A stretch of 45,326 bases of DNA. Source: Metabacillus malikii (GTDB lineage: Bacteria > Bacillota > Bacilli > Bacillales > Bacillaceae). The stretch spans positions 1 through 45,326 of the forward strand of contig NZ_JAUSUD010000030.1 in NCBI RefSeq assembly GCF_030813355.1, given 5' to 3'. Made by a program: the position numbers and the translations under genes. Positions 1 through 8,568 of this stretch are shown in pieces (the first letter of the stretch is position 1; each line of letters starts with the position of its first letter). A model generated the notes under the pieces. That model worked only from the letters and a program-made list of their open reading frames with translations, was not told where the DNA came from and made no database searches.

Positions 1-4
1 AATG

Positions 5-49
5 AAATAGCCGTAATTCGATTAAAAAAGTCGGGATTTACGGCTATTT
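5..49. terminator. 12-bp perfect hairpin at window edge
   Basis: AAATAGCCGTAA (5-16) is exactly complementary to TTACGGCTATTT (38-49), with a 21-nt loop. It is followed by GTAATG rather than a long T run. It could be a bidirectional terminator of a gene lying left of the window. The rest of 50-253 shows no gene. Confidence 0.5.
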
Positions 50-253
50 GTAATGCGTACCGAAAGGATGCGCTTATTTTATAATTCGGGCTTACGAAAA
101 AAAGATGAAAATTTACCAATTTCACAGAAAAAATACCATAATCGTGAACGAAAAAGATTTATGATTCTAAATAGGAATCACAGTATGTAAGCGCCTCAAA
201 CAGAGTGGGACATAGGGGGGGTAAACTAATTCTATGTAATCGTTTTAAATTAA

Positions 254-1165
254 ATGTTCAGCATTAATAAAATGTATTTAATGATGGTAAGTAAAGAGCT
301 TCATCAGCTTGGAAAAATAGCTGGCTCAACCTATCAAGCAGAAATTGCGTATATGACGAATTATGATAATGACTGGGACGGAGAATTTGATGCATGGGTT
401 GGACCGTACGCCTCCAAGAGCAAAGATGCATGGTTTAAGGCCTTACAATATAACCACGTCCCCGTTGATGCGTATAATCTAAATCATGATTCTTCTTTAG
501 AGGATTTAAAAAAATATAAAGTGATCGTTTATCCACATGCAGCAATCATCACAAAGGAACAGGTAGAACTATTTGAAGCATACGTTAAACAAGGTGGTAG
601 GATAATTTTTGGTTGTCGCTCTGGGTATAAGGATGAGACCGGCCAAACGTATATGAAAGCATTCCCTGGATATTTGGCTGATTTAGTAGGTGTGACAGTT
701 GAAGAGTTTACGAGAGAAGCTCCGTTTGAGGCTGTACCGCGGATACAGTTTAAAGGTTTAGATGAAGTGGAGACAAACGATTTTAATGAAGTGTTAAAGC
801 CTCATTGCGATGTTGAGATAGTAGGGACATTTACAAATGCTCACTTTGAAGGAAAGCCTGCGTTAGTAAAACGAAACTACGGGAAGGGCAGCAGCTATTA
901 TTTTGGTGGGGTATTTAACCTAGAACTAGCGAATTTATTAATTGAAGAATTACAATTAAATACGTATCAAAATCGATTTGAGTTACCTGAAGAAATTGAG
1001 TTAGCGATTCGTCACAAAGATGGTAAGGACTTTATTTTCTTATTGAACTACGCTCATACAGCACAAGAAGTTGTTGTGAAGAAGGAGTACAAGGATGCAA
1101 TTACAGGTGATCATGTTACGGGGAAAGTTACGTTAGGTCCTTTTGATGTTTTAGTTTTAGAATAA
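254..1165 (+). pseudogene. GH42 beta-galactosidase, C-terminal remnant
   Basis: The 303-residue frame matches the C-terminal part of GH42 beta-galactosidases: the trimerisation domain (KVIVYPH, then EAYVKQGGRIIFGCRSG at about residues 87-125) and the final small beta domain ending in GPFDVLVLE. Intact family members are about 650-700 residues. The N-terminal TIM barrel with both catalytic glutamates is missing, and an in-frame TAA lies immediately before the ATG at 254. The likely homology begins near KELHQLGKIAG, so the first 15 or so residues are probably read from unrelated sequence. No ribosome binding site stands at a useful distance. A catalytically dead relic of a galactoside-use locus is the best reading; retention of an open frame of 900 nt suggests the loss is fairly recent. 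Confidence 0.85.
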
Positions 1166-1670
1166 TGGAATCTGTTATACCCTTAAAAGTTAGAAAGAAT
1201 TTTAAATAAATACACAATCAAAAAGAGGTTGGGACAAAGGTTTTAAATATTAGGAAAATACGAACAATTAGATAAGATTTTAATAGTATCTAATTGATGT
1301 TTTACAGGGTAGACGTTCTGGTTGATTGCAGCACGAGTACTCGCTTTCAGTGGGGTTCACCTTTCCAACAGGAATCTCGCGTTTTTACTCCAATTAACCT
1401 TTAACAATATTTGCAACATAGAACCCACAAAGAAATGTTCGTATTTAACTAAGTTGTTTTTTGTTATGTGCCAGCCTCTTAACGCTCTAAACTTTTCAAT
1501 TATATATTTAATAACTACTAAGTAATTTGATATCACTTCTTTTCCTCACGTTGTTATCCCTATTGTAAGGCATAGCGTAAACTACCCCTTCATCATGTAA
1601 AGAAAGTGGTAAGTCCTGTTTAGTAATGTAAACAAGCCTCAATCAACTGATACAGAAACAAGGAATTATT
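1166..1670. repeat. Gene-free stretch with decayed Bacillus-type intergenic repeat
   Basis: No convincing gene. AAGAGGTTGGGACAAAGG near 1223 resembles the 'gttgggacaa' tail sequences common between genes in Bacillaceae. From 1313 the sequence CGTTCTGGTTGATTGCAGC and the following 60 nt resemble a degenerate copy of a dispersed GC-richer intergenic repeat of this family. Its first 14 nt (CGTTCTGGTTGATT, 1314-1327) recur exactly at 5162-5175. The 67-residue frame at 1322-1525 reads across this repeat and is not believed. Confidence 0.5.
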
Positions 1671-2401
1671 TTAGGCAACTTTTAGTATTTTAAGCTCCCC
1701 AATAATATCTATAGTGTAGTATGTATGAATAAAATCATTATCAAGAGTTGCAAAATAATTACATCCCTGAAGTGAAGAACTAGCAATATGAAACGCATCA
1801 AATACATCAAGTTGTTGCATACGCATAATATTTAATGCTAATTCTTTAACATCATAATCATCAAGGTCTGGTGTAGTAACTGTTATTGAAAGATCACTTG
1901 ATAAATCTCTAATTAAACCTTGGTAGGTATCGACGGCATGATTGTAATATAAATGTAACCCTTCGCGATTCAATTGTTTTTTCTTAAAATCTTTTAATAT
2001 ACTTTCAATACTGTAATAAAGTTCACCATTGCTAACCAACTCGTCCAATTTTGAACTAGGAACATACTTTATAAGATTTCTAGCAGTTGTTACATCTCCA
2101 ATAATCAATAAATCATCGGGTGTAAGCTTATATCCTTTTTTATTCATTTTATGTGTAAGGTAAAGAACGTCTCTAATAGTATTTTTAAAAAGATTATGGA
2201 CAACCTCTGCTGCTACCTTATTAGTTATAACTAACTCACTAATTTTTTCATTTGACCACTTATCAAGTATTACAGAAACCCTATCTCCTCTCGGTCATCT
2301 GTATCTAAATAAGCCAAAAGAAAACAAGCATCAACAGCGACTGATGCTTGGCTAAAATCTTCGTATATAATATCATTTGAATCAATTATGAATTCTGACA
2401 T
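1671..2401 (-). pseudogene. PIN-domain toxin-like protein, frameshifted
   Basis: Reading from ATG at 2401 (minus) gives about 35 residues with the first PIN motif, SVAVDACFLLAYLDTD, then a premature TAA. The downstream frame continues the same protein (VILDKWSNEKI, ITNKVAAEVVHN, then DAFHIASSSLQ and ATLDNDF) to the stop at 1671. One base lost around 2290-2298 (GATGACCG) explains the break. The motif-1 aspartate, the central glutamate and the late aspartates of the PIN RNase fold are all still encoded. The ATG overlaps the stop of the upstream small gene (TAATG), so the two form a translationally coupled pair like VapBC-type modules. The 158-residue open part starting MNKKGYK lacks the first catalytic motif. 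Sequencing error is the main alternative to true inactivation. Confidence 0.8.
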
Positions 2402-2604
2402 TACTTACCTTCCTTATAAAGTTCAGCCAAACGTTTACCCGCTAATGTTCGAACTCCTCGTTTTTTTCTTATATCCATAGCTGTTTTTCCTGATGAGTGA
2501 CTTTGCTTTTCATCTTGCTTTAAAGGTGCCACAACTGGTACCAAGTCAATCACTCCCTTAACACTTTTGTTAATATTATACAAGTTCACATTAGCATTGT
2601 CCAT
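2401..2604 (-). CDS. Small antitoxin-like partner of the PIN protein
   Basis: A 67-residue protein starting MDNANVNLYN at 2604, chosen because AAGGTGG lies 8 nt upstream; a GTG at 2616 is too close to that site. The C-terminal third is basic (DIRKKRGVRTLAGKRLAELYKEGK begins near residue 44), and the middle is Ser/Lys-rich and probably disordered. I recognise no known antitoxin fold. The call rests on position: it immediately precedes, with a TAATG overlap, a gene for a PIN-domain RNase, the arrangement of type II toxin-antitoxin pairs. If right, it would bind the PIN protein and possibly its own promoter. It is intact while its partner is frameshifted. Confidence 0.6.
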   Translation of the reverse strand: MDNANVNLYNINKSVKGVIDLVPVVAPLKQDEKQSHSSGKTAMDIRKKRGVRTLAGKRLAELYKEGK

Positions 2605-3027
2605 TATATTCACCACCTTATTTCAAGCATTTTTCATTATCATTATTACCACATATTTCAGTAAATACCCTCTAATTAATTATAAAAACATCCTCACGAT
2701 ACGACACCAGCCATCCTATCGCAAAAATGTATAATTATTGCTTACTATATGTCTCTGTTTCGTCTATAAAGCACCAATGATAAATAATTCTATAATTACT
2801 AGTTCTTGAGAATGTCTATTATAGAAAAAAGTATTTGATAATATATACTCATATATAATAGGAAAAATTAACATATTGAGTAGAAATGAGTTTAGGTGGT
2901 AAATGTGATTACGAGTAAATGGAAATACATAGGATAATGACACACCTATACTTATAAGACTGAAACCATTTTGGCAAATAACCGTATAGTTAGGAAGAAA
3001 TATATATAAAGTTCGGGAGGTGTAACT
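2605..3027. other. Divergent intergenic region
   Basis: About 420 nt of very AT-rich sequence between the minus-strand PIN pair and a plus-strand membrane protein gene. It must hold both promoters; I cannot place either with confidence. No open frame or strong hairpin was seen. Confidence 0.4.
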
Positions 3028-3051
3028 ATCCGAAATTTATCGTCTTACTTA

Positions 3052-3828
3052 ATGTTTGTTGGCATTTTTATCGTTGCAATAAGCGGAAACTGGGTCTTGA
3101 AAAATTACGACCGCGTTTCTGTCTATCCAAATACTACATACATAGCCTTGGGAATCGGATTAGGGATGGTTGTGCTTGCTTATGTCTTGAAGAAGGTTTC
3201 GACCTACAAAGAGATTCAACATGCAGAAAAACGCGATAACAGAGTTTTTATAAATAAATTGGTGCAACAGCGTAAGCTACTCGAAAAATGGCTAATTGGA
3301 ATTTCTAGTTTAGCATTGATGATTACTGCATTTTACAATTGGTCGCTAGCGTTTCAATTGTTAGAACTATTTCTTTTCATAGGAATTGTCCTCATCGGTT
3401 TTGTATTTGTGATGAAAGGCGACAGAGTGGAAGAGCCTGATGATTTGAATTTTAAAGGGAAAGTGAAGAAGTTCCATGAGATGATTGATTATCGACGTCA
3501 TCCGTTTACGATTTCACTAAATCTCTATCTTCTCGTCGTCGGAAGCTTTTTGTTAAGTAAACAGCTTGATATTCCATTTTACATGGAGGTGAGTGGAGAT
3601 CCGAGATATGCTACGTCTCTACCAGTTAGTACCTTTGTCATGTCAGCTTTAATGGTAACTAGTGCGTTTATTTATATCATCAATAACGGGGATATTTTTG
3701 GTATCCGTAAGTCTGAGCAAAACGGATTGAGGGTGCTGCAAATTCATTTTGCTGAAATTATTAGTTGTGGCGTTACCCTTCTTTTATGGATTGTGATTGT
3801 TATTGAGGCGTTTATTGTCCGGTTTTGA
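3052..3828 (+). CDS. Uncharacterised multi-pass membrane protein
   Basis: A 258-residue protein not assigned to a family. Hydrophobic segments lie at about 1-12, 25-45, 78-98, 102-120, 157-175, 195-212 and 235-255, so it is probably an integral membrane protein with six or seven spans. A charged loop lies near 50-75 and another near 125-150 (KGDRVEEPDDL). The start is uncertain. The strong site GGGAGGTG (3015-3022) is 29 nt upstream of this ATG, and the frame stays open back through ATC at 3028, where the spacing to that site is 5 nt. Translation may therefore begin at a rare ATC codon, adding eight residues, or the original ATG may have mutated. No functional neighbour helps. Confidence 0.7.
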   Translation: MFVGIFIVAISGNWVLKNYDRVSVYPNTTYIALGIGLGMVVLAYVLKKVSTYKEIQHAEKRDNRVFINKLVQQRKLLEKWLIGISSLALMITAFYNWSLAFQLLELFLFIGIVLIGFVFVMKGDRVEEPDDLNFKGKVKKFHEMIDYRRHPFTISLNLYLLVVGSFLLSKQLDIPFYMEVSGDPRYATSLPVSTFVMSALMVTSAFIYIINNGDIFGIRKSEQNGLRVLQIHFAEIISCGVTLLLWIVIVIEAFIVRF

Positions 3829-3938
3829 TGAGAAATTAGTGAAGTGCTATGAATGATGTGTTAACTAATTTGGAATATAGTCAATAAATTGTATGATATC
3901 GCTTTTTTATTGATTGTATAGGAGACGAAACTTTCAAC

Positions 3939-4229
3939 ATGGTGAAACGTATGAATTATGAAGAAAACGATGTCATAATGAGAGGGATGATCAAAATGAA
4001 CGATGAAGTTTTAAAGTTTGTCATAATACTTCTTATATTTTCGGTGCTTCTGAATATGTACCAGTATATTCAAATCAAGCGCTATGAATTGAATGAACGT
4101 TCTTATAAAAGTTCTTGGCAAGAGGCGATGAATCTCAAGAATCCTATCAGTCTGATACTGTGGTGGATGTTGTGTTCATTTTTGGCAATTGGACTTATTT
4201 TTGGTTTTGTTACGTTATTTATATTATAA
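3939..4229 (+). CDS. Small two-span membrane protein
   Basis: A 96-residue frame with two hydrophobic segments (VLKFVIILLIFSVLLNMY and LILWWMLCSFLAIGLIFGFV) separated by a polar stretch. The family is not recognised. The start at 3939 has GGAGA about 12 nt upstream. A start at 3996 (MNDEVLKF) would remove a polar leader and is equally plausible. It lies between two other small membrane protein genes on the same strand, with 47 nt to the next, so the two may be cotranscribed. Confidence 0.5.
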   Translation: MVKRMNYEENDVIMRGMIKMNDEVLKFVIILLIFSVLLNMYQYIQIKRYELNERSYKSSWQEAMNLKNPISLILWWMLCSFLAIGLIFGFVTLFIL

Positions 4230-4276
4230 ATATAGAATTGAAAGCCATAATATACTTTTATTTAGGTGGTTTATTT

Positions 4277-4432
4277 ATGAAAAGAATGTTTTCAATATTA
4301 ATTTTTTCTATTATGTTTGGGGCAATGTTTTATTTATTCGAACCAGAAATTCCAGATGTTATTTTTGTAACAATCGGTGTTTTTATTGTACTTGTAGCTA
4401 AAGAATTAATAGTTTCACATATAAGTAATTGA
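4277..4432 (+). CDS. Very small hydrophobic protein
   Basis: A 51-residue protein, MKRMFSILIFSIM..., made of two short hydrophobic segments joined by EPEIPD. The start is set by AGGTGG at 4264-4269, 7 nt before the ATG. A longer frame that begins at 4115 overlaps the previous gene and has no ribosome binding site. The family is unknown; the size and composition fit a small membrane peptide. Confidence 0.55.
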   Translation: MKRMFSILIFSIMFGAMFYLFEPEIPDVIFVTIGVFIVLVAKELIVSHISN

Positions 4433-4569
4433 ATAAGTGTCACTGTCACCAACCGCAAAATATCAAAATTGACTGAAAACAGGAGGTGACACAATACCCA
4501 AATGTTTTATTAAGGCTGCTCTTTAATGTATAATTTAAACAAAATAATTATTTAATGAGGTGGTTATGA

Positions 4570-4731
4570 ATGACTGCTGATGAGATAATGAAAGCAATCG
4601 AGGAAATGGATAATGGGGAACGGATTAAGTTATTAAGTAAGTTATTTGATAATTACTTTGATAGCAGACCTCCTAAGGAGCAAATCATAAAAGAAAAAGA
4701 AGAAATGTTTTGGGGTAAGGAAGATGAATAA
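4570..4731 (+). CDS. Antitoxin-like small protein upstream of MazF-like toxin
   Basis: A 53-residue acidic protein starting MTADEIMKAIEEM, with GAGGTGG just upstream (4557-4563). The sequence is mostly amphipathic helix (DEIMKAIEEMDNGERIKLL), ending in a charged tail (KEKEEMFWGKEDE). Such small helical acidic proteins commonly precede MazF/PemK toxins. The next gene's ATG (4724-4726) lies inside the last codons of this one, so the two are translationally coupled. An in-frame ATG at 4566 in another frame is ignored because it stops after four codons. It is intact, unlike its partner. Confidence 0.65.
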   Translation: MTADEIMKAIEEMDNGERIKLLSKLFDNYFDSRPPKEQIIKEKEEMFWGKEDE

Positions 4732-5034
4732 AGTAAACGTGGAGAAATCTGGACTGTTGAGTTAAATGGAAAAAGAAGACCAGTCGTAATTGTAAGTAAT
4801 GATAATGTTGTTGTAGAATTAGACCACATAATAGCCACAGTTTCAAGTCAACAAACAAGAAATGATTTTGATGTTGCGATTGAATACTGGGAAGAGGCTG
4901 GTTTGGATAAACCCTCAATTGTAAGATGTTCTAAATTAAATACTGTACATTTTAAGGAATTACTATTTAAAATCGGAAAGCTACATGAACATGATTTAGA
5001 GAGGGTACTAACGACAATTCGAAACTATTTTTAA
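4724..5034 (+). pseudogene. MazF/PemK-family toxin, frameshifted near its start
   Basis: From 4738 an open frame of about 98 codons reads RGEIWTVELNGKRRPVVIVSND, then HIIATVSSQ, then PSIVRCSKLNTV and a C-terminal helix ending RNYF. This is the MazF-like SH3 barrel with its conserved RG(E/D)IW and R-P-V-V-I-V-S-N motifs, so a ribosome-independent mRNA endoribonuclease is indicated. The ATG at 4724 (inside the antitoxin end, GATGAATAA) enters the wrong frame and stops after 13 codons. Restoring one A in the AAA at 4728-4733 would give MNKSKRGEIWTV. The toxin frame itself has no usable start. Either the toxin is inactivated by one lost base, or the base was lost in sequencing. Confidence 0.8.
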
Positions 5035-5264
5035 TTTTGTCTTTTTCGACTAATTACGGTCAACTGTATTATGTGATGATAATAACTCAACGTTTCTTAC
5101 ACTTAGTAAGGAACTTTTTTTATTTATAATTTTGCCTATGAATTAGCAATTAGCGTGTAACCGTTCTGGTTGATTAAGATAAGTATTTTTAACCGACAAT
5201 CAATGCGGTTGGAAATAAATAAGCTATATTTATTATAGACAATAAAAGAACTGAGGTAGTTTAA

Positions 5265-5984
5265 TTGAGAAAAAGAGCAAAATCCAAAAAAATACAAGAA
5301 ATCGATTATTTTGAGGAGATAGAATCAGACGACACCTTTTATTTTATCGCGGGGTACACAAATGGTGGTGCACCTTTTGGAATCACTTGGGAGGAAGTAA
5401 TTGCCGATGATCTGAAACTAAGAGGTGCTGTGAAACAGGATGCCAAGAAAGTAGCGGAACTTATACACATCGGCATCACAGACATTGCTGAGCAACTCAC
5501 AGGACAAACGAAGAAAGAAAATATCCGTAAAACACTTGCTCAATTCTTTCGTGAAGAAAATAACCGTCTTAGCTATCAAAATATCATTGTCGCAGATATA
5601 TTAAACGAAGTAGCCGGGATAATCATTACCTATCCAGGAGAAGATGCGGCAAGGTTAGACGAACCAATCTTGAAACGATTAAGGAAGAAGAGAAGGGATG
5701 AAGAAATTCATTTCGATAAAGAAGCAGACGAAAAGGATTTTTACATCGACACCATATGTGTAGATGACCGGTACAGAGGTAATGGGATAGGTACAATGTT
5801 GCTAAACGAAGCAGAAAAAGTGGCAGTACAAAAAGGGTATGCAAGAGTTGCTTTAAATGTTGCACAAAGTAATTCAAGTGCGAGAAATCTGTATGAGCAT
5901 ATTGGTTACGTTAAAGAGAAGGTTATTGAAATTAACAAACATCGCTATGAATATATGGTGAAGCCACTTAAAGATAAGGAGTAA
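5265..5984 (+). CDS. GNAT-family N-acetyltransferase
   Basis: A 239-residue protein with a GNAT domain over about residues 45-235. The acetyl-CoA loop is clear: DTICVDDRYRGNGIGTMLL (about 162-180, with R-G-N-G-I-G), followed by AEKVAVQKGY and then NSSARNLYEHIGY, the usual motif B. The start is TTG at 5265, with GAGGT 8 nt upstream; no ATG fits better. The acyl acceptor cannot be predicted. The N-terminal 45 residues are acidic and not part of the standard fold. The gene stands alone. Confidence 0.85.
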   Translation: MRKRAKSKKIQEIDYFEEIESDDTFYFIAGYTNGGAPFGITWEEVIADDLKLRGAVKQDAKKVAELIHIGITDIAEQLTGQTKKENIRKTLAQFFREENNRLSYQNIIVADILNEVAGIIITYPGEDAARLDEPILKRLRKKRRDEEIHFDKEADEKDFYIDTICVDDRYRGNGIGTMLLNEAEKVAVQKGYARVALNVAQSNSSARNLYEHIGYVKEKVIEINKHRYEYMVKPLKDKE

Positions 5985-6066
5985 AAGTGAGATTATTGGA
6001 GTTTTTTGATGATTTATATGGTTAAGAAAGATGAAGTGACACCGCGAAACAATTTTTAAAATTCTT

Positions 6067-6120
6067 GGTGTGGGGACAAGTGGTTCCAAAATCGGAATTT
6101 AATCATATACACCCCACACC
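6067..6120. repeat. 9-bp perfect inverted repeat with long loop
   Basis: GGTGTGGGG (6067-6075) pairs exactly with CCCCACACC (6112-6120) across a 36-nt loop. No T run follows. It lies in the convergent gap between the acetyltransferase and the minus-strand amidase, so a transcription terminator for either is possible. Confidence 0.4.
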
Positions 6121-6248
6121 TACTGGATTAATCACTAATAATAATTAGTATGTTTTTCTAAGATCGTGTCGTAGGCGAACACAGGTAAGTATTGGATAAT
6201 TTAGAAATTCACTGACACGGCTAAGTTATAAAAATGAGCGAGCTTACT

Positions 6249-7010
6249 TTAATACTGTTTAGAAGCTGAAATTTCTTCCATTTTACGTAATACAAGAGGG
6301 TAAAAGTACTTTTTTGCACTTTGTGTTGAATTCCCACCGAAAAAATTAGTGCCTGGGCAAGACTTTACGTCTTTGTCGCTACCTTTATCTAAGATTCTTT
6401 GTCCTGTTTTGTAATGCCACCAATGATGATAAGTAATTGTATCAACTGAAGGCTTTAAATTGAATTTAATACAAAGTAATGCTGTAATATAAACAATCGT
6501 ATCTTTTTGTTCTTTCGTCATTATATCTTGCCCTTTGTCGAAGTTACCTATATTTTCAATTGATATCCCGTGAGCATTTGCATTCCAACCAATTGAACCT
6601 TCAGGGGCCATGTTAAAAGGTCTTGAAATAACGATTCTTCCATCAGGGAATGTAGTAATGTTTTGAGCAATCGTCTGCCATCCTTTTTCACTTTTATGGT
6701 AATGTTCCATATTTTTTACCAATTGTAGGTGATTGTTCCATTTAAAATGTTTGTATGACGGTGCCCACGTATGGTGATGTTGAATAAGATTTATTTTCCT
6801 TTTAACTTGTTGCTTAAATAACCAATTCTTAAATTCCTCTCTTGTCATAAGGATGTATTTTCCATCCTTTGTCATTGTTTCTATTGATGGTTTAGGAGTT
6901 GCGGTTAAGGATTGGTCATCGTTATTAACCATAGTACCTTCAAAAGCATGAACAGTTGAAATATTGAATACAAAAGCTAGAAGTAGAGCTAAAGTAATAC
7001 TTTTTTTCAT
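6249..7010 (-). CDS. Secreted N-acetylmuramoyl-L-alanine amidase (PGRP/Amidase_2 fold)
   Basis: A 253-residue protein with a signal peptide (MKKSITLALLLAFVF..., cleavage likely after VHA at 22), then a linker and a PGRP/amidase_2 domain from about residue 70. The zinc-site elements are visible: QHHHTW (77-82), YHHWW (194-198) and CPGTNFFGG (218-226), along with the core strand GISIENIGNFD (148-158). It is predicted to cleave the bond between muramic acid and L-Ala in peptidoglycan outside the cell. The histidine cluster and the short C-terminus after the cysteine fit standalone Bacillus amidases, which lack cell-wall-binding repeats. It is monocistronic and convergent with the acetyltransferase. 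Conventional housekeeping turnover or a role in niche competition are both possible. Confidence 0.85.
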   Translation of the reverse strand: MKKSITLALLLAFVFNISTVHAFEGTMVNNDDQSLTATPKPSIETMTKDGKYILMTREEFKNWLFKQQVKRKINLIQHHHTWAPSYKHFKWNNHLQLVKNMEHYHKSEKGWQTIAQNITTFPDGRIVISRPFNMAPEGSIGWNANAHGISIENIGNFDKGQDIMTKEQKDTIVYITALLCIKFNLKPSVDTITYHHWWHYKTGQRILDKGSDKDVKSCPGTNFFGGNSTQSAKKYFYPLVLRKMEEISASKQY

Positions 7011-7446
7011 CTTTTATATCCTTTCTAATAAAATTATCAACACCGATTAAGCGCCTTATTTGTATTATTAGAGTGTGTAAGCAGATCGAGGAATATGACT
7101 TTAGAATGTATGGGAAATTATGCATTTCTCATTTTCGTTTTAAATGGAGTTACTTGATGGTAAAAAGGATGCACATAAGTATAGATTTCTATAGAAAAAA
7201 TAATAAAAATGGCAATGAACTTATCTTTATGAGGTGTATCAAAGAACCCCTATCGCTAAGGAATAAGTAAATCATCTCCTTTTCCTTTTTTATAAAGCGT
7301 GTTTTCATAAAAATAGAAACAATTACCTCTTTAAAAATTAACTTTGTCAACTTAGGGGCGACAAAGTTAGCTTTTCACTTCATTGATAGTGTTTCTTTCT
7401 TTGGGATACAATAAATAGGAATTTATATTATAAGGAGAGAGAGACT
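7011..7446. other. Promoter region between amidase and mtlA remnant
   Basis: No gene is supported. A 65-codon frame at 7073-7270 lacks a ribosome binding site and protein-like composition. The main structure is a palindrome upstream of mtlA, listed separately. Confidence 0.4.
7339..7369 (+). promoter_or_regulatory. Palindrome upstream of mtlA (operator or leader hairpin)
   Basis: TAACTTTGTC (7339-7348) is exactly complementary to GACAAAGTTA (7360-7369) around an 11-nt loop. It lies about 78 nt before the mtlA start. TTGTC/GACAA palindromes at this place could be an operator for an MtlR-type activator or a leader hairpin. The sequence alone does not decide. Confidence 0.4.
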
Positions 7447-8202
7447 ATGGCTCAATCGAATATAAAAGTCGCTGTACAGAAGTTTGGGAACTTCCTTAGC
7501 TCGATGGTAATGCCGAATATTTCAGCATTTATCGCTTGGGGTTTAATTACAGCTTTATTTATACCTACTGGCTTCTTCCCAAATGAAAGCCTTGCCAAAA
7601 TGGTCGACCCAATGGTGACCTACTTATTACCTATCCTAATTGGATACACGGGTGGTAAGCTTGTCCACGAAGAGCGCGGTGCTGTTGTAGGGGCTATCGC
7701 GACTGCGGGGGTTATCGTCGGTGCTAATATCCCGATGTTCCTAGGTGCCATGATCATTGGTCCGCTTGGCGGATGGGTCATTAAGAAATTTGATCAATTG
7801 ATTGAAGGGAAAATTAAAGCAGGATTTGAAATGCTCGTCAACAACTTTTCCGCAGGGATACTTGGCGGACTTATCGCCATTCTTGCGTTTTTAGGAGTTG
7901 GCCCTGCGGTTAGTACATTAACAGGCTGGCTTGTAGCTGGGGTTGATTGGCTTGTTGGCGCTGGCTTACTGCCACTGACAAGTATTCTTATCGAACCAGC
8001 GAAAGTATTATTCTTGAATAATGCGATTAACCACGGAGTACTATCTCCAATCGGAATTGAACAGGTTCGTGAAGCAGGACATTCGATGTTGTTCCTTCTT
8101 GAGGCTAACCCTGGACCTGGTATCGGCGTATTGCTTGCGTATATGATTTTTGGAAAACATTTTTTATTGATTACAAGCAATACCATTACCATCATGATTT
8201 AA
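7447..8202 (+). pseudogene. mtlA: Mannitol PTS EIIC (MtlA), 3'-truncated
   Basis: Residues 1 to about 237 are a typical mannitol EIIC membrane domain: [33 protein letters not shown] at the N-terminus, [21 protein letters not shown], and [13 protein letters not shown] with [20 protein letters not shown]. The start has AAGGAGAG 7 nt upstream. Intact MtlA continues to about 470-600 residues, with the rest of EIIC and the phosphorylated EIIB cysteine. Here homology stops at FGK near 8157, and the last 14 residues are antisense reading of an Excalibur-domain gene. A deletion joined the two genes. Without EIIB and the last membrane part it cannot phosphorylate mannitol. No mtlR, mtlF or mtlD lies in the window. 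Confidence 0.85.
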
Positions 8203-8373
8203 TTTACTACTATAGCTTGGCTCTCCTTTTCTAATCGGTGTTGCACTAGCATCCCTAAACTTCAGAACAGTTTTGTAATAAACTATCTCTTCCGGTTCTT
8301 CAATAGGTTCAAGCTCAGTTTCAGGCTCTGGTTCAATGATTTCTTCTTGTTGTTCAAATAAAAAACTTAAGAT
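8164..8373 (-). pseudogene. Excalibur calcium-binding domain, 3' remnant
   Basis: On the minus strand an open frame without a start codon runs from an in-frame TAA (just beyond 8373) to a TAA at 8164. It reads an acidic proline/glutamate linker (FEQQEEIIEPEPETELEPIE), then a C-terminal Excalibur-like module: APIRKGEP-like [17 protein letters not shown] followed by DGNGIACNQ. The Excalibur loop D-x-D-x-D-G-x-x-C is represented by NHDGNGIAC. The usual early NC pair is absent (YKTVLKFRDA). Such domains end secreted nucleases and surface proteins in Bacillus. The 5' part is missing, and its stop lies at the junction with truncated mtlA. Confidence 0.7.
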
Positions 8374-8568
8374 TTAATTAAGAAGAATGTCATTAAAGTT
8401 GATGAAATTCCAAGTAAACTCTAATTATATGTAAAAAACAGTCAAATCATCCTATATTTCCTTAAGAAATGGTGAAAATTCGTATATCATTTAAGTATAC
8501 AAGGCATACTTAACCTGTTTAACATTAAGTTAAGGGGTGATGGTATGTGTAATAAGGAGGACAAGAAA

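Noticed and set aside
1322-1525. 67-codon open frame
   Set aside because: It reads across a degenerate intergenic repeat, has no ribosome binding site and no protein-like composition.
7073-7270. 65-codon open frame upstream of mtlA
   Set aside because: No ribosome binding site and an unlikely composition; it overlaps the amidase promoter region.
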